A stretch of DNA of 64,000 nt from Mactra quadrangularis (lineage: Eukaryota > Mollusca > Bivalvia > Venerida > Mactridae). The translations under genes and the position numbers were made by a program. Shown in pieces: positions 47,201-56,114 of this stretch. How positions within the stretch are numbered: the stretch's first letter is position 1; each line of letters starts with the position of its first letter. Location: assembly GCA_025267735.1 (NCBI GenBank), contig CM046294.1, positions 45,934,070 through 45,998,069 on the forward strand, read 5' to 3'. Below the pieces are notes generated by a model. The model saw only the letters and a program-made list of their open reading frames with translations. It did no database searches and was not told the DNA's origin.

Positions 47201-50200
47201 AACTACAGTACCTGAGAAATCATCAAACCATGATGTCCATTTTGTACATTCTACATCTAGTGAGAATAGTGTGAAGCATTTTGGTGAAATTCCCACTTTA
47301 TTGAGTGAAACCTCAGCAGTGTTAGATAATAATTCCTCTAGTTTTAATTCAGTTAGCACCAATAATCCAAATACAACTATAGTGTGTTCCAGTAATAATA
47401 ATCATTCACAGGAGAAAATTTCAAATGAATCAAGCAACAATATTATTCCACTAGTTCCACACGTGTCACGTACAAAAACACGCAGCATTAGACGTACACA
47501 CTCGGCAAGTCCATATGGACGAAATGTGTCAACTAATATACGGTTTTCCCCTGTTTCTAAAAATAGATCTCAGGTGTGTGATGTTACATGTACTGACCAA
47601 CAGGAGAAGTAGGACAGACAGGAGAAGGTCAAGTGTGCGTATATAAACATAAATGGACTTTGTAGTAAACGAACCAATAAACTTCAATCAAACTTTATGA
47701 AAGATATTTTTTCAAAAAATGATGTTGTACTTTTAACTGAAACATGGATTGACTTATACTCAAATTTAGATGTTAATGGGTTTGAACATTTTGTTTTGCA
47801 TAGAAAAATACAAAAATCGTCCGCCAAGCGGAATTCTGGTGGTATAATTATATATGTAAAAAATAATTTAGTATGTGATAATACACTTGTTTATACATCG
47901 CAAGATGACATATTATGGTTAAAAATTTCAGCTAATAAATTGTCTATTGATAAAGATTTTTATATAGGATTATGCTATATAATACCTGATGATAGCAGTA
48001 GACAATCTATGGTTGATAATAATGTTTTTGACAGATTATTGGATTCTATTGTATATGTTGAATCTGTCGCTGGAAATGATTATTATTGTTATTTATTTGG
48101 TGATTTTAACTCACGTACATCTACCTTACCTGATTTTGTTGAATATGATACTATAAATGTTGATTTATTACCTGAAGACTACTTACCTGATATAAACTTA
48201 CCTAGGGTCTCACAAGATAAAGGTCATGTTAACAGTAATGGTAGGTCATTGTTAGACTTTTGTAAACATACCGGGTTACGGATCACTAATGGTAGAGTGA
48301 GTAATGATTCCATGATTGGTAAATATACATGTATAACTAGTCGAGGTTGTAGCGTTGTAGATTATCTTTTATGTAAATATCATGATTTTCAATATATATC
48401 ATCATTAAGTATTGATGATCCAAATATTATGTCAGATCATTGTTTGATGAATGTTGAATTTTGTTTTAATGCTGTTTGTAATCAGATACATAATGATCCT
48501 GTAAACAATAATTATGATAGTATTCCATATAAATATGTATGGAAATCTGATGATAAAAAATTATATACAGATAATTTAAACACCACTGAAAATTTGTCGT
48601 CTCTTGAGGACCTGTGTTTAAATATTAATTCATGTATCGATCAAAATAGTATAGATGAATGTATTCACCAGTTTGAACATATATTTAACCATGTCGCGGA
48701 ACCATTTATAAAGAAATTAAACACAACACAGTGTGTGTATTCTTCATGTAACACTGAATGTAACCAGCCTTGGTTTAACGATGATTGTTTTATTAAGAGA
48801 GAATGTTTTAATAGTTGTTTAAATAAATATAGATTGTGTAAAAACGACACGAATAGAATTCATATGGTTAAAGCCCGCTCGGATTATAAATCAACACTTA
48901 GAAGGGCAAGATATAATTATGATAAAAATAAAACTGATAACTTACTGATTAATAAACAAAAGAATGCACGTATATATTGGAATATGTTAAAGGAAGCTTC
49001 GGGAGTCAAACAATCTAATATTTCTTTATCAAACTTTGAAAATTATTTTAAGGCAATAAACGACCCTGAAGATAGATGGTTCTCTCCAAATGAAGAAGTT
49101 TTAAACTTTGTTGAAAATTACGAAAAACAAGAATATAAAGTTATGTTTAAAGAGCTAAATTTAACAATCACTGAGGCGGAAATAAGCTTAGCAATTAAGC
49201 AACTAAAAAACAATAGATCTGGTGGTCCAGATCTTTTATTAAATGAATTCTTTATTGTTGGTAAAGATGTTTTATTACCAGTTTTATATTCTCTTTTTAA
49301 TAAAATATTTACTGTTGGGTACTTCCCATATAGATGGTCTGAAGGCTTTATTATTCCTTTACACAAAAAATCAAGTATTAATGATGTAGCGAACTACCGT
49401 GGTATCACTCTTTTATCTTGCCTTGGAAAGCTTTTTACTAGAATTATAAATAATAGACTTACTTCATGGGCAGAGGATTATAACGTCTACATTGAGGCAC
49501 AGGCTGGGTTTAGATCAAATATGAATACAGTAGACAATATTTTTGGACTTATCAGGGTGTTGGAAATGATAAAGTATTCCTTTCCATTGTTAAGCAAAGG
49601 TTAAATGATCAGTTTATACAAAACTGGAATTCCAGACTGACAAACTCAGATAGAGCTAGATTTTATAATAATATTTCAAATTTTAGATTCCAACCTTATT
49701 TAGAATACTTTACAGTAAATAAATTTTGTCAAGCTTTAAGTCGCTTAAGACTATCATCTCATAAACTGCATATTGAATCTGGCAGGTGGGTTAAACCAAT
49801 AAGAACTCCAGTAAATGAAAGAATATGTTTTAACTGTAACAAATTAGAAGATGAATTTCATTTCATCCTTGAATGTAATATGTATACAGATCTTAGAAAA
49901 CAGTACATTCTTAGAAAATATTGGTCAAGACCAAGTATGGTCAAATTTATAGATCTAATTAACTCAGAAAGTAAAGCAATAATTAGAAACCTGGGTATGT
50001 ATATTCACAATGCATTTACTTTAAGAAATTCTATATTATATAATGTTTAATGAAAATATATACATTATTTTGTCATGTTTAAGTATATATGTAAGTATTA
50101 TATATGTATGCATATATCTGATAAGTACTTAATGGTAAAATACATTAAAAAAACAAAATACAGTTTTACAGTGTCACCACGTAACTAATTAATTAGTAAT

Positions 50201-53200
50201 CATATAATCTGATGTTGCTAAATGTGTCATATATATATGACCTTCTCCACGTACTTGAAATTCTAAATACAAGTACTAGTATTCAGATATATTTATATAT
50301 ATTTATCTATGTTCATTTTGTATTGATTTTCTGTACACACTGTTTTGCCATCTTATACTATGCATTATTGTCCTCATACATTTGTAAATGTTATGGAAAT
50401 AAATAAAACTATCTATTAACTTTACCTTAATTTCATATTGGTTTCCATGGCAACGAGATCTATAATTCCTCTCTTGCCAAAGGGGACTTTAGGAATTCCT
50501 TCCAGCATAAACTTTGAAAATTCGGGATGCCATTCTGCTTCCCTAGAACAAAAATAATTGGTATGAGAAAAAAGACGAATACAGCATGAGTATATTGCGA
50601 GGACGGAACGAAACACTATTGTAACTCCATTTGGAAATAAAGGGAGTTTCAATAGTGTTTCGTTCAGCACTAGATTTAATAGTATGTAAGCATGCTTTTG
50701 AATACATGTAGTACCTTTAATTCTAATTCTTTATTTGGAATTTTCGCAGTTTGTCCACATTTTTCAAATATGTTAAAAATGTAAAGCGACTAACTCACCT
50801 TATCAGCGTTTCTGTACATTTTTTGTAAACCAAAACCATAGCTGTCAAGGTTCCGATGGATTCAGGTATAAGATTTTGAAAGTTGAGGGCAGGGGGTGCG
50901 AGGGTCCAGGGCTGGGCAACACCTTACATGTGTACAGCATTTTACATTTATAGTATTCAAATATTGCTAATATTTGTTTAATGCTCAGTGGCGCATACAT
51001 TAACCCTTCTGATTTAAATCGATCGTAAATGTCGAACATAATATAAATATTATTTCGTGACATTTTACTTGTTATACTTATCAATAATTAAGTAACTTTT
51101 TCCATTTCTCGTTCTGCTAAGCGAACCGGAAAGATGTTATTTTAAGATAATGAATAATTTATTAATAAAGTTAAAAATCAACTAAGTCAGGGTCTAAAAA
51201 ATATTAGATTTATACAAATTAGAGCGGAACTTAACTTATAACTACAAGCATGTATATTTTAAAAGCTCAAGGTCACAATTCCCTGTGCTCTAGGTCGTGT
51301 AAGAACGTCGATCACGATGTTAGCTTTCCCCGGTGATGATTTGATTTCATTGTCCAATCTGATTTCTTTTGTTACGTTTGTCGCTATACCACGAACATCA
51401 ATATAACAATTAGTCAAAATCATCGAACAGACATAGAACATGTCCTTAATATGAGTCCTTAGTCTTAGGATCATGGTATGTGTGGGGTTTGTCATGTGTT
51501 GTAATCTACATCTTTAGTTTCTTTGGATGGGTTTAAAGCCGTAGCTACACATTGTAAAGGTCATATTACGGCGGTCAGTCAACCTACTAACTGTTCCTGG
51601 AAATGTTGACCTATTACTGTTGACCAGTTACTATGCGTATACATGTACTTTCGTCAATGACTGACAACTGTCCTACATGATTTAAAAAACAGTGTTAGGA
51701 GGGAGAATGACCGTAGAAATTCTTACATGACCAAGCCCCACGATGCTAATGCCCCGCCCGGGAACCATACTTGCTAATGGATTGAACAATTATTAATACT
51801 AAATAAAAATAAATATACAAACGTTTTGGAACCATCGTTCATATTCAACTTCATCAAAACGTCACTGGCATTCAGACTTAAAACAGCTCTATGGTTTGTA
51901 TGGTCGAACTTGATCAACATGTATTCAATCTAAAAATAAAGAAATCAGTTTTATTATTTTTTCACTTAAAAGCGGTCGCCATGGCTCCGAGCCTCTAACA
52001 CTATCGGAACGGAGCGGGTCGTCTATGACTTTAATAGAATTGTACGTAAACCTGTAGCCTGTTCAATTACCCTATACGTTACAAACGTTCCGTAACGATA
52101 CATTCGGAACTCCTCGACCATTCACTGCGAATAATCTAATCTAATAAACAAATATACGATCGTTATGGCAATGAGTGATGTTTCAAAATTTATGGACTAA
52201 AAACGAAACATCACTCATTGCCTAAACGATCGTATATTCGTTTACTTCAACACCGATAGGGTTCGAATCCCACCCGGGGAGGAAATACCCTTCCATGAAA
52301 ATTTGACAATTATGTCAATCTTCACTCATTACATGTAATAAGGTATATGGAGACCTTTCCGGTCATGTGGAAGAGTATGTAAGTACTGATTATAGACAAG
52401 GGTCCAGGAAAGCTAGATTAGGTGCTCTGGACGCCGTAATATAACCAAAAATGGATTGATACGGCGTTTAATCCAATTAAAAAAATAAAAAGACATTCTA
52501 GCCCCAAATCTTAGGGTATATACGCCACTGACAGATAACGTACATTTTATTCAAATTAGACAGCTCGTATATATATAAAAACTTTAAAATGGTAATTTAA
52601 CATTTATTTACACCGGAAATAAATCTACTGTTACAGGTTGATAAAAATAACATGATACCCAACAAATATTTGCATTTTTTAAATAATTTTACGATTCTTT
52701 ATACATGTGTTTTTTTACTGTACAGTGTTCGACAAAAATTGTAAAGTCAGCTGAACATGTATATGGAAGCAAACTTGAAACCGCACTTTAACTTTTTTTT
52801 CTTTGAGTGTCTTTGTTTTTGGAAATTGGGACAAATGAAATTTCGCGTAAAATTGATCTTGCATTATACTGCCTTTAAGTTTTACTACTATTAGGGACTT
52901 TTGTCAGTTATCTTCCCCTGATAAAATCTGAAGCAACCCAATTGGTAAGTAGGTCCTTACAGTTGGAATCCTCGGATTTTATCATTGAATTCCTATGTAA
53001 GGATAACAAAATATTTCATCTAATATCTTTCTTGTTAATTAAGATATTAACAGAAGTGGTAAAATTCAGATAGTTCTTTAACCTTAAAAATACTTAGCTT
53101 GTTTTTCAAACAAATAAAATGATTTACTAAAAAAATATTAGGAGTAATTTTGGCAAACTGACATTTAAAAGTAAGGGTACAATCCAAGTAATCCGACTAA

Positions 53201-55355
53201 TTGAACCTACCTATTTAAAGAGTATACAAGGGGAAATAACTGACTAAAGTCCCCTGTTAAAACTTATTCGTGTTGCATAATTTGAAATATTTTAATAAAC
53301 TAATTAATGAAGATTTTGTAATATGCTCAGACGAAGTTTTTTTCTCTTTTTTTCTTATTGAACTGGGTTGAACGACGTGTCAACACAAATTAGGTTATTT
53401 TACGGCCACCAGTGCACCTATCTTAGCTTTCATGGGCCCTTGTCTATAACCAGTACTTACCACTTACCTACCTTTCCACAAGTCCTGAAACTCTTCCAAA
53501 TACATTTTACCTTATTTTTTTCAATATGGAAATATGTACAGAATATGGGAGCAAGTTTGTCATAAAACATAATTTAATCATATGACTTTTGAAGTGCACT
53601 GTTTGCCATATACGTCCAACATATATTATTTTCACAAACTTATACGTGCATATTTAATTGTGTATATTTATGGTGGAGGGTTTTAACTTATTTATTACGA
53701 CCATTGATCTTTTTGTACAGCGCCATTGAATATGAATTATAGAAAAAAATGCGTTTAATATTGTTATATAGAATCTCTGGTTTTAATAATACATACAGAC
53801 GTAAAATGACATTGCATTGTCACTGGAGCCATATTAATCACTTTGGCTATAAATGTAATGCTTGCATTGATCACTTAATATGAATATAATGCATCAGTTA
53901 AGCTTTCAAAGCGAGCCCCTAAGACAAAATAAAACTGCACCTGTCGCATGTTTTATCATAATTAAGTCTAGGTTAACTAAGCGCTTGATGTGACCCATTG
54001 TTTGATTAGTTTAACGCCGTAGCAACTGTAAGCCGTTGATGTATGGAACCTCTCAGGCAAAACATCTACGGCTAACTGAGTGGATGTTCCAACTTGAGAC
54101 CCGTGGCTAAGTAGTTTATTTACTAGCTTCAACGAATACGAGCTGCCTCAAATGAAGCACACATTGTTTTTGTAAAAAGCTGCTCATAAAAAAAGGAAAC
54201 CAGAAATATTTATTAATTATAGTAAAGTTCGACTATATAGACTACTATTTCCTAAATTATAAAAAATCGTCCGTTTTTACGATTTTCAAGTCCAAAATGT
54301 TTATTTTAAGAAGAAAAATGTCCCTATATCTAGACCGTTCTGCTTAAATCTGATTAAAACCCGATCTAAAATTTTCCGCTCGCCTACTCGCTAAATTGGA
54401 TCTGGCCTTTTTCAAACCAGGGTCACGTTTCGGTGACCTTTTCTCATCATAATATTCGTGACGACATTGTTATGATACGTAACTTGTTTACATCGTCTAC
54501 GTCACGCAATTTGAAATGAGCCGCCCAATCGCAGACTGTGAATAATACCGCTGTTAAATTAGCTTGCAAAACTTGGTCTTAAAATAGAAATTACGAAATC
54601 AAAATGTGATTAATGGTGTTTTCGTCTAGATGAAAGCTACGCATTGATTGGTCGACACAAAGTTCATCTCGACGTGACCTTCCACGGAGACAGTAGAGAT
54701 CCTATACGACAACGCTCTACAGGATATCTGTTTACGGAGATTGGTTCTGCTTTTAAGACCATCGATTTTGATATTATTAATAGTGAACTATACTACAAGT
54801 GTTCCGAAAAAGGCTAACCGTTCACGTGACATTTGGTTTGGTCATATGACTCTAGTAGTACAAAAATGAAGACAAAACACGATATGTTTAACTGCAGCCT
54901 GTCCAAAGTTTGGTTAAGAAAACAAAACGAATCTCTTATATAAAGACAAACATATGTATAAACATTTATAAGCATGTGCCAAATTTAAGACAATTGATTC
55001 TTTATTAAAAATCTAGCTTTTCTGGACCTATGTCTGTAACTAGTACTTATCTACCCTTCACAAGACCAACAGCATCTCCATATACCTTAATTATAAATAA
55101 AGGAAAGTCGACAATATCAAAACCATAATAACAACTAAAACTTGAACCAAACTAGCGTAAGCGTTGCCTTGGCAACACAATAAATAAAAATAATGAAATT
55201 CTCACCTCATCGCCCCACAGGAAAGGGTCGCCACTTCTGTGTTTATGAGTTTGATATACTTTCAGGAATTGCAAAGCAGCACGTTTTCTTATTTCTCCAG
55301 ACATTTGTAAAATCTCCTGTAAGGTCATTGGCGTCCCCTCCACAATTAATCCCAT
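32244..55355 (-). CDS. GCLC: Glutamate-cysteine ligase catalytic subunit, copy B (15 exons)
   Basis: Tandem paralogue of copy A with the same role. Exons on the minus strand: 55355-55206, 51929-51823, 50542-50426, 44851-44786, 43101-42997, 42296-42238, 41086-40970, 39741-39644, 38734-38618, 37937-37814, 37105-36993, 36122-35843, 34485-34391, 33053-32933, 32380-32244. Phases join to about 601 aa; exon 3 is 6 bases shorter than in A because the acceptor moved to TTCTAG|G. WGDEIEYM, YMLEG-equivalent FMLEG, METNMKLRRK, CCCIQVT, GWRVEFRPMDVQLTDFEN and the truncated C-terminus are all kept. Differences from A are scattered (SNTQKP region, LVTDVNFRYR, VPEQNIGW, ADFWDKEYV, HPAYKQDS, VAAIQ), with no stop or frameshift, so both copies look functional. 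Intron 3 holds an antisense LINE only about 20 bases from the exon 3 donor, and intron 1 is nearly three times longer than in A. Confidence 0.92.
33079..33359. mobile_element. hAT-like MITE (intron 13 of B)
   Basis: Ends ATAGGCGGATCTAGGG and the complement of CCTGGGTCCGCCCCTG form the CAGGGGCGGAYCCAGG-type inverted termini common in hAT-derived MITEs. Absent from copy A (after 4470). The flanking duplication is not clean. A relative is at 58955-59279. Confidence 0.65.
33531..33816 (+). mobile_element. Full-length tRNA-derived SINE (intron 13 of B)
   Basis: Same family as 18885-19181, with head GGGTCGATAGCGCAGTTGGT and B box GGTTCGAATCCC. Direct repeats TTCATATGAAA at 33520-33530 and 33817-33827. 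Absent from unit A. Confidence 0.87.
34503..34722. mobile_element. GGCCACAAC-family TIR MITE in unit B
   Basis: The homologue of 5213-5434, next to the exon 13 acceptor; right end CCCATTTGTTGTGACC, left end GACCACAACAATTTGATGAT. Confidence 0.6.
34856..35713. mobile_element. Composite: two inverted CCTGTTCAATTACC MITEs around a LINE fragment
   Basis: The left part 34856-35066 and the right part 35463-35713 are inverted copies of one MITE arm set (ATACGATCGTTTAGACAATG left, CATTGTCTAAACGATCGTAT right). Between them lies a reverse transcriptase fragment (35067-35460). Copy A has only one simple MITE here (5509-5823), so the composite arose in unit B after the duplication. Confidence 0.75.
35067..35460 (+). 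pseudogene. LINE reverse transcriptase C-terminal fragment inside the composite MITE
   Basis: The plus strand reads GQHIEAKESFKYLGATLDQN, then ISKAYSRLKLLY and, after a frameshift near 35215, TSLIQCYFDYGSALWYN and TQNKTIRFVLGLDARTR. The KYLG...LD and DYG...W blocks are typical of the region after the catalytic domain in non-LTR elements. Both ends are truncated. Confidence 0.65.
36189..36471 (+). mobile_element. tRNA-derived SINE (intron 11 of B)
   Basis: Same family as 18885-19181. Flanked by AGATATTTGTAA (36177-36188) and AGATATTTTGTAA (36472-36484). The intact target AGATATTTTGTAAGA is in A at about 6275, with no insert. Confidence 0.85.
37126..37270. repeat. Inverted repeat beside exon 11 of GCLC-B
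   Basis: TTTTTTCGGTGTAAGATCG faces CGATCTTACACCGAAAG-type sequence; it is the homologue of 6910-7030 but carries an extra TTTCACGAGTGCGC block. Confidence 0.5.
38036..38538. repeat. Partial palindromic MITE joined to the dispersed hairpin repeat (intron 9 of B)
   Basis: The homologue of 8221-8725 with the same junction, so the chimera is older than the duplication. Ends with the ATCCTGTA...TACAGGAT hairpin and ACGGAGATTG. Confidence 0.55.
38935..39184. repeat. 62-bp x 4 minisatellite in intron 8 of GCLC-B
   Basis: Matches 9121-9370 without a difference in my reading. Tandem arrays normally diverge fast between paralogues, so identity here supports recent sequence transfer. Confidence 0.8.
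40604..40921. mobile_element. TIR MITE, GGACTTTAGTCAG ends (intron 7 of B)
   Basis: Ends GGACTTTAGTCAGTTATTTC and the complement of ATAACTGACAAAAGTCCC. Inserted in TTGCCTCAATTGGCGG, which is intact in A at about 11055. Confidence 0.75.
41893..42152 (+). mobile_element. LINE 3' end, 5'-truncated (intron 6 of B)
   Basis: The insert ends GGGCAATAAAATAAGTTTAAAC and contains GGGGAGAGCCGTAACTAAG. TATGGAAT borders both sides, and copy A has one uninterrupted TATGGAATTTGAAATTCG at about 15735. It has the look of the 3' UTR of a CR1-type LINE; no coding part is kept. Confidence 0.6.
42847..42967. mobile_element. Foldback element with TTAACTAGTTA core (intron 5 of B)
   Basis: TGCCATCAGATAACCACATA faces TATGTGGTTATCTGATGGCA; the interior is made of AACTAGTTA/TTAACTAGTT palindromes. 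Absent from A. Related to 56775-57170 and 57254-57740. Confidence 0.75.
43173..43528. mobile_element. Diverged CATTCGGAAC...GTTCCGAATG MITE (intron 4 of B)
   Basis: ATTCGGAACACCTCGA at the left and TCGAGGAGTTCCGAAT at the right are inverted, with TGTATTTGTTTACTTCAACA as in the CCTGTTCAATTACC family. The outer arms are missing and the interior has about 150 bases of unrelated sequence. Confidence 0.55.
43575..44018. mobile_element. TIR MITE, GTTGCCTAAGCAT ends (intron 4 of B)
   Basis: GCGTTGCCTAAGCATATCGC at the left faces GCGAATGCTTTAGGCAACG at the right. The interior has several CGCTACG words and GCAGCCATCTTGG. It is not at the matching place in A. Confidence 0.55.
44385..44640 (+). mobile_element. 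tRNA-derived SINE, second family (intron 4 of B)
   Basis: Orthologue of 17820-18065 with a better-kept B box (GGGTTCGATCCCC) and GGGGCACTGCTAATTTC. Confidence 0.7.
45301..45872. repeat. 288-bp tandem duplication across the LINE 5' junction
   Basis: Unit 1 is 45301-45588 and unit 2 starts at 45589 (AACGAGACGTATGTTGAATT in each) and runs to about 45872. Each unit contains about 230 bases of intron plus the first 50 or so bases of the LINE (CCAAGATGGCGGACAGTGTG to CGTACATTTTAAGC). The duplication therefore happened after the LINE inserted. Confidence 0.85.
45986..47612 (+). pseudogene. LINE ORF1 protein, N-terminus disrupted
   Basis: The expected start is ATG at 45986 (MANKDIFSTKNRFEILEL), which meets a TGA at 46064-46066. 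The frame then stays open from ATG 46095 to TAG 47610. The N-terminal part carries a coiled-coil-like segment followed by RRNNLIFRGIAELKDDNCFS, RAHRLGGRSRGRN and RPIIVNFRDYGD, the pattern of the RRM-type RNA-binding ORF1 proteins of L1-like and many invertebrate LINEs. Residues from about 220 to the end are an Asn/Ser/Thr-rich, low-complexity tail ending in a basic stretch (RTKTRSIRRTHS). ORF1 normally binds element RNA in the retrotransposition particle. Confidence 0.75.
47613..49604 (+). pseudogene. LINE ORF2: endonuclease and truncated reverse transcriptase
   Basis: The frame begins directly after the ORF1 TAG and in the same frame; conserved endonuclease sequence (YININGLCSKR) starts about 10 codons after the stop, while the first ATG is 28 codons after it (47697). 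Endonuclease motifs: LTETWID, GGIIIYVKNN, LFGDFNSR, VVDYLL, MSDHCLMN. Reverse transcriptase start: NNRSGGPDLLLNEFF, IIPLHKKSSINDVANYRGIT, AGFRSNMNTVDNIF. It then breaks at about 49553, before the FADD catalytic motif, into an out-of-frame tail. Apurinic-type endonuclease plus this RT order places it in the CR1/L2/jockey group. Confidence 0.82.
49554..50050 (+). pseudogene. LINE ORF2 C-terminal remnant, frameshifted by internal deletion
   Basis: Reads GVGNDKVFLSIVKQRLNDQF in a different frame from the upstream part and continues through LSRLRLSSHKLHIESGRW to a CFNCNKLEDEFHFILEC finger-like motif and a TAA at 50048. It aligns with the end of the remnant at 22708-22990 (minus). Comparison suggests that roughly 1 kb with the RT catalytic core and thumb is missing. 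Confidence 0.75.
51523..51770 (-). mobile_element. SINE, minus strand, in unit B (intron 2)
   Basis: Orthologue of 24830-25075, with GCCGTAGCTACACATTG and AGGAGGGAGAATGACCGTAG. Confidence 0.6.
52058..52249. mobile_element. 3'-truncated CCTGTTCAATTACC MITE (intron 1 of B)
   Basis: Left arm and inner palindrome (ATACGATCGTTATGGCAATG and CATTGCCTAAACGATCGTAT) are present; the right arm is cut at TTCAACACCG, where a SINE begins. Confidence 0.7.
52250..52492 (+). mobile_element. SINE lacking the first half of its tRNA head (intron 1 of B)
   Basis: Begins at the B box GGGTTCGAATCCCACCCGGG directly at the MITE break and continues to CGGCGTTTAATCCAATTAAA. Same family as 18885-19181. Confidence 0.7.
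52893..53254. mobile_element. TIR MITE, GGGACTTTTGTCAG ends (intron 1 of B)
   Basis: GGGACTTTTGTCAGTTATCT at the left faces GGAAATAACTGACTAAAGTC at the right. Third copy of the family at 17169 and 40604. Confidence 0.75.
53362..53510 (-). mobile_element. SINE fragment, minus strand (intron 1 of B)
   Basis: Complement of the SINE tail and body (GACGTGTCAACACAAATTAG, CTATAACCAGTACTTACC, CTTTCCACAAG). The 53510-54349 stretch after it holds a short SINE tail near 53996-54030 and nothing else recognised. Confidence 0.5.
54350..54743 (+). repeat. Dispersed hairpin repeat, full length (intron 1 of B)
   Basis: From CTGATTAAAACCCGATC to TTTACGGAGATTG; contains GGTCACGTTTCGGTGACC, CTAGATGAAAGCTACGCATT and the terminal CTCTACAGGAT hairpin half. 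Best full copy of the family in the window. Confidence 0.65.
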
Positions 55356-55369
55356 TTTGAAACAAACAC

Positions 55370-55376
55370 TGAGACA
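55370..55376. promoter_or_regulatory. Degenerate AP-1-like site upstream of GCLC-B
   Basis: TGAGACA at the position where copy A has TGAGTCA; one substitution breaks the AP-1 core. Confidence 0.35.
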
Positions 55377-55432
55377 CGTCGGTACCTTTCACGTCCAGAT
55401 GTTTCTCTTGCTTTCACGGCAATATGTTTGTT

Positions 55433-55590
55433 GTCACGTGATCTACAAGGTCTATAGTCACGTGATCTACAAGGTTTATAGTCACGTGATCTACAAGGTC
55501 TATAGTCACGTGATCTACAAGGTCTATAGTCACGTGATCTACAAGGTCTATAGTCACGTGATCTACAAGGTCTATAGTCACGTGATCCAC
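55433..55590. promoter_or_regulatory. 24-bp x 7 E-box minisatellite upstream of GCLC-B
   Basis: Units start at 55433, 55457, 55481, 55505, 55529, 55553 and 55577 (the last partial) and read GTCACGTGATCTACAAGG plus TCTATA. Each carries the palindromic E-box CACGTG in a GTCACGTGAT context, close to the CLEAR/M-box consensus of TFEB/MITF-type bHLH-ZIP factors; USF and Myc/Max also bind CACGTG. The array lies 78-235 bases before the ATG. Copy A has one GTCATGTGAT at the same place. The long open frames through the array on both strands are artefacts of the repeat. Confidence 0.75.
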
Positions 55591-56114
55591 TACAACAAAT
55601 AACGAGGTAAACAAAAAATGTTTCTCGTCGAGTTCCCTCCCAGAACAAGTATAATTTAATTAAATCAGCTAACAACTACATGCGCAAGCGGCTGGCACGG
55701 TCCCCAAGCAAAACACCAAATAAACGTTCATGCATATATTCATGCATATATAGTGTGTTTGCTTCGGGACCGAGTCGTTCGCTTGTGACTTTATGTACCA
55801 GTCTTTCCCTGAATAATCCTAATTGATATTCTAGATTTTAATCGTCACCTCAAAATCCGCCGCACCAAATTGAAACAAGCCTCGAGCTAGTTTATGTGCA
55901 AATTTCATTTCAATTTAAACATTTACGACTCTCAGCTAAATATACACATGTGCATTTTCGTTAAAAATGAAAACCATATTTTACGCACTATTTGAATATT
56001 TCTAATTTTTACTGCTGTAAAAAATTGACGAAAAACTAGTGTTTGTTTACAAAATGTACTTTCTAAAGATCCGGTGACTATAAACCTTGATATCCGCAGC
56101 TTTAATCTACAGAA

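Larger units (their letters stand above)
45819..50405 (+). mobile_element. Near full-length CR1/jockey-type LINE, antisense in intron 3 of GCLC-B
   Basis: Order: 5' end with YY1-like CCAAGATGGCGG, ORF1, ORF2 (endonuclease and start of reverse transcriptase), internal deletion, ORF2 C-terminus, 3' UTR with a short AAATAAATAAA end. AAACTATATTAA (45807-45818) and AAACTATCTATTAA (50406-50419) flank it as an imperfect target duplication, and copy A has the single-copy site GAAACTATTAATTTTACC (about 21727). The element has lost its catalytic core and cannot be autonomous as read. Its end is about 20 bases from the exon 3 donor. Confidence 0.88.

Noticed and set aside
55433..55590. CRISPR-like regular array
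   Set aside because: It is a eukaryotic minisatellite with identical 24-bp units and no separate spacers.
55346..55675. Repetitive open frames with SRDYRPCR or VIYKVYSH units on both strands
   Set aside because: They come from the 24-bp E-box array, whose length is a multiple of three. No start context or similarity supports a protein.
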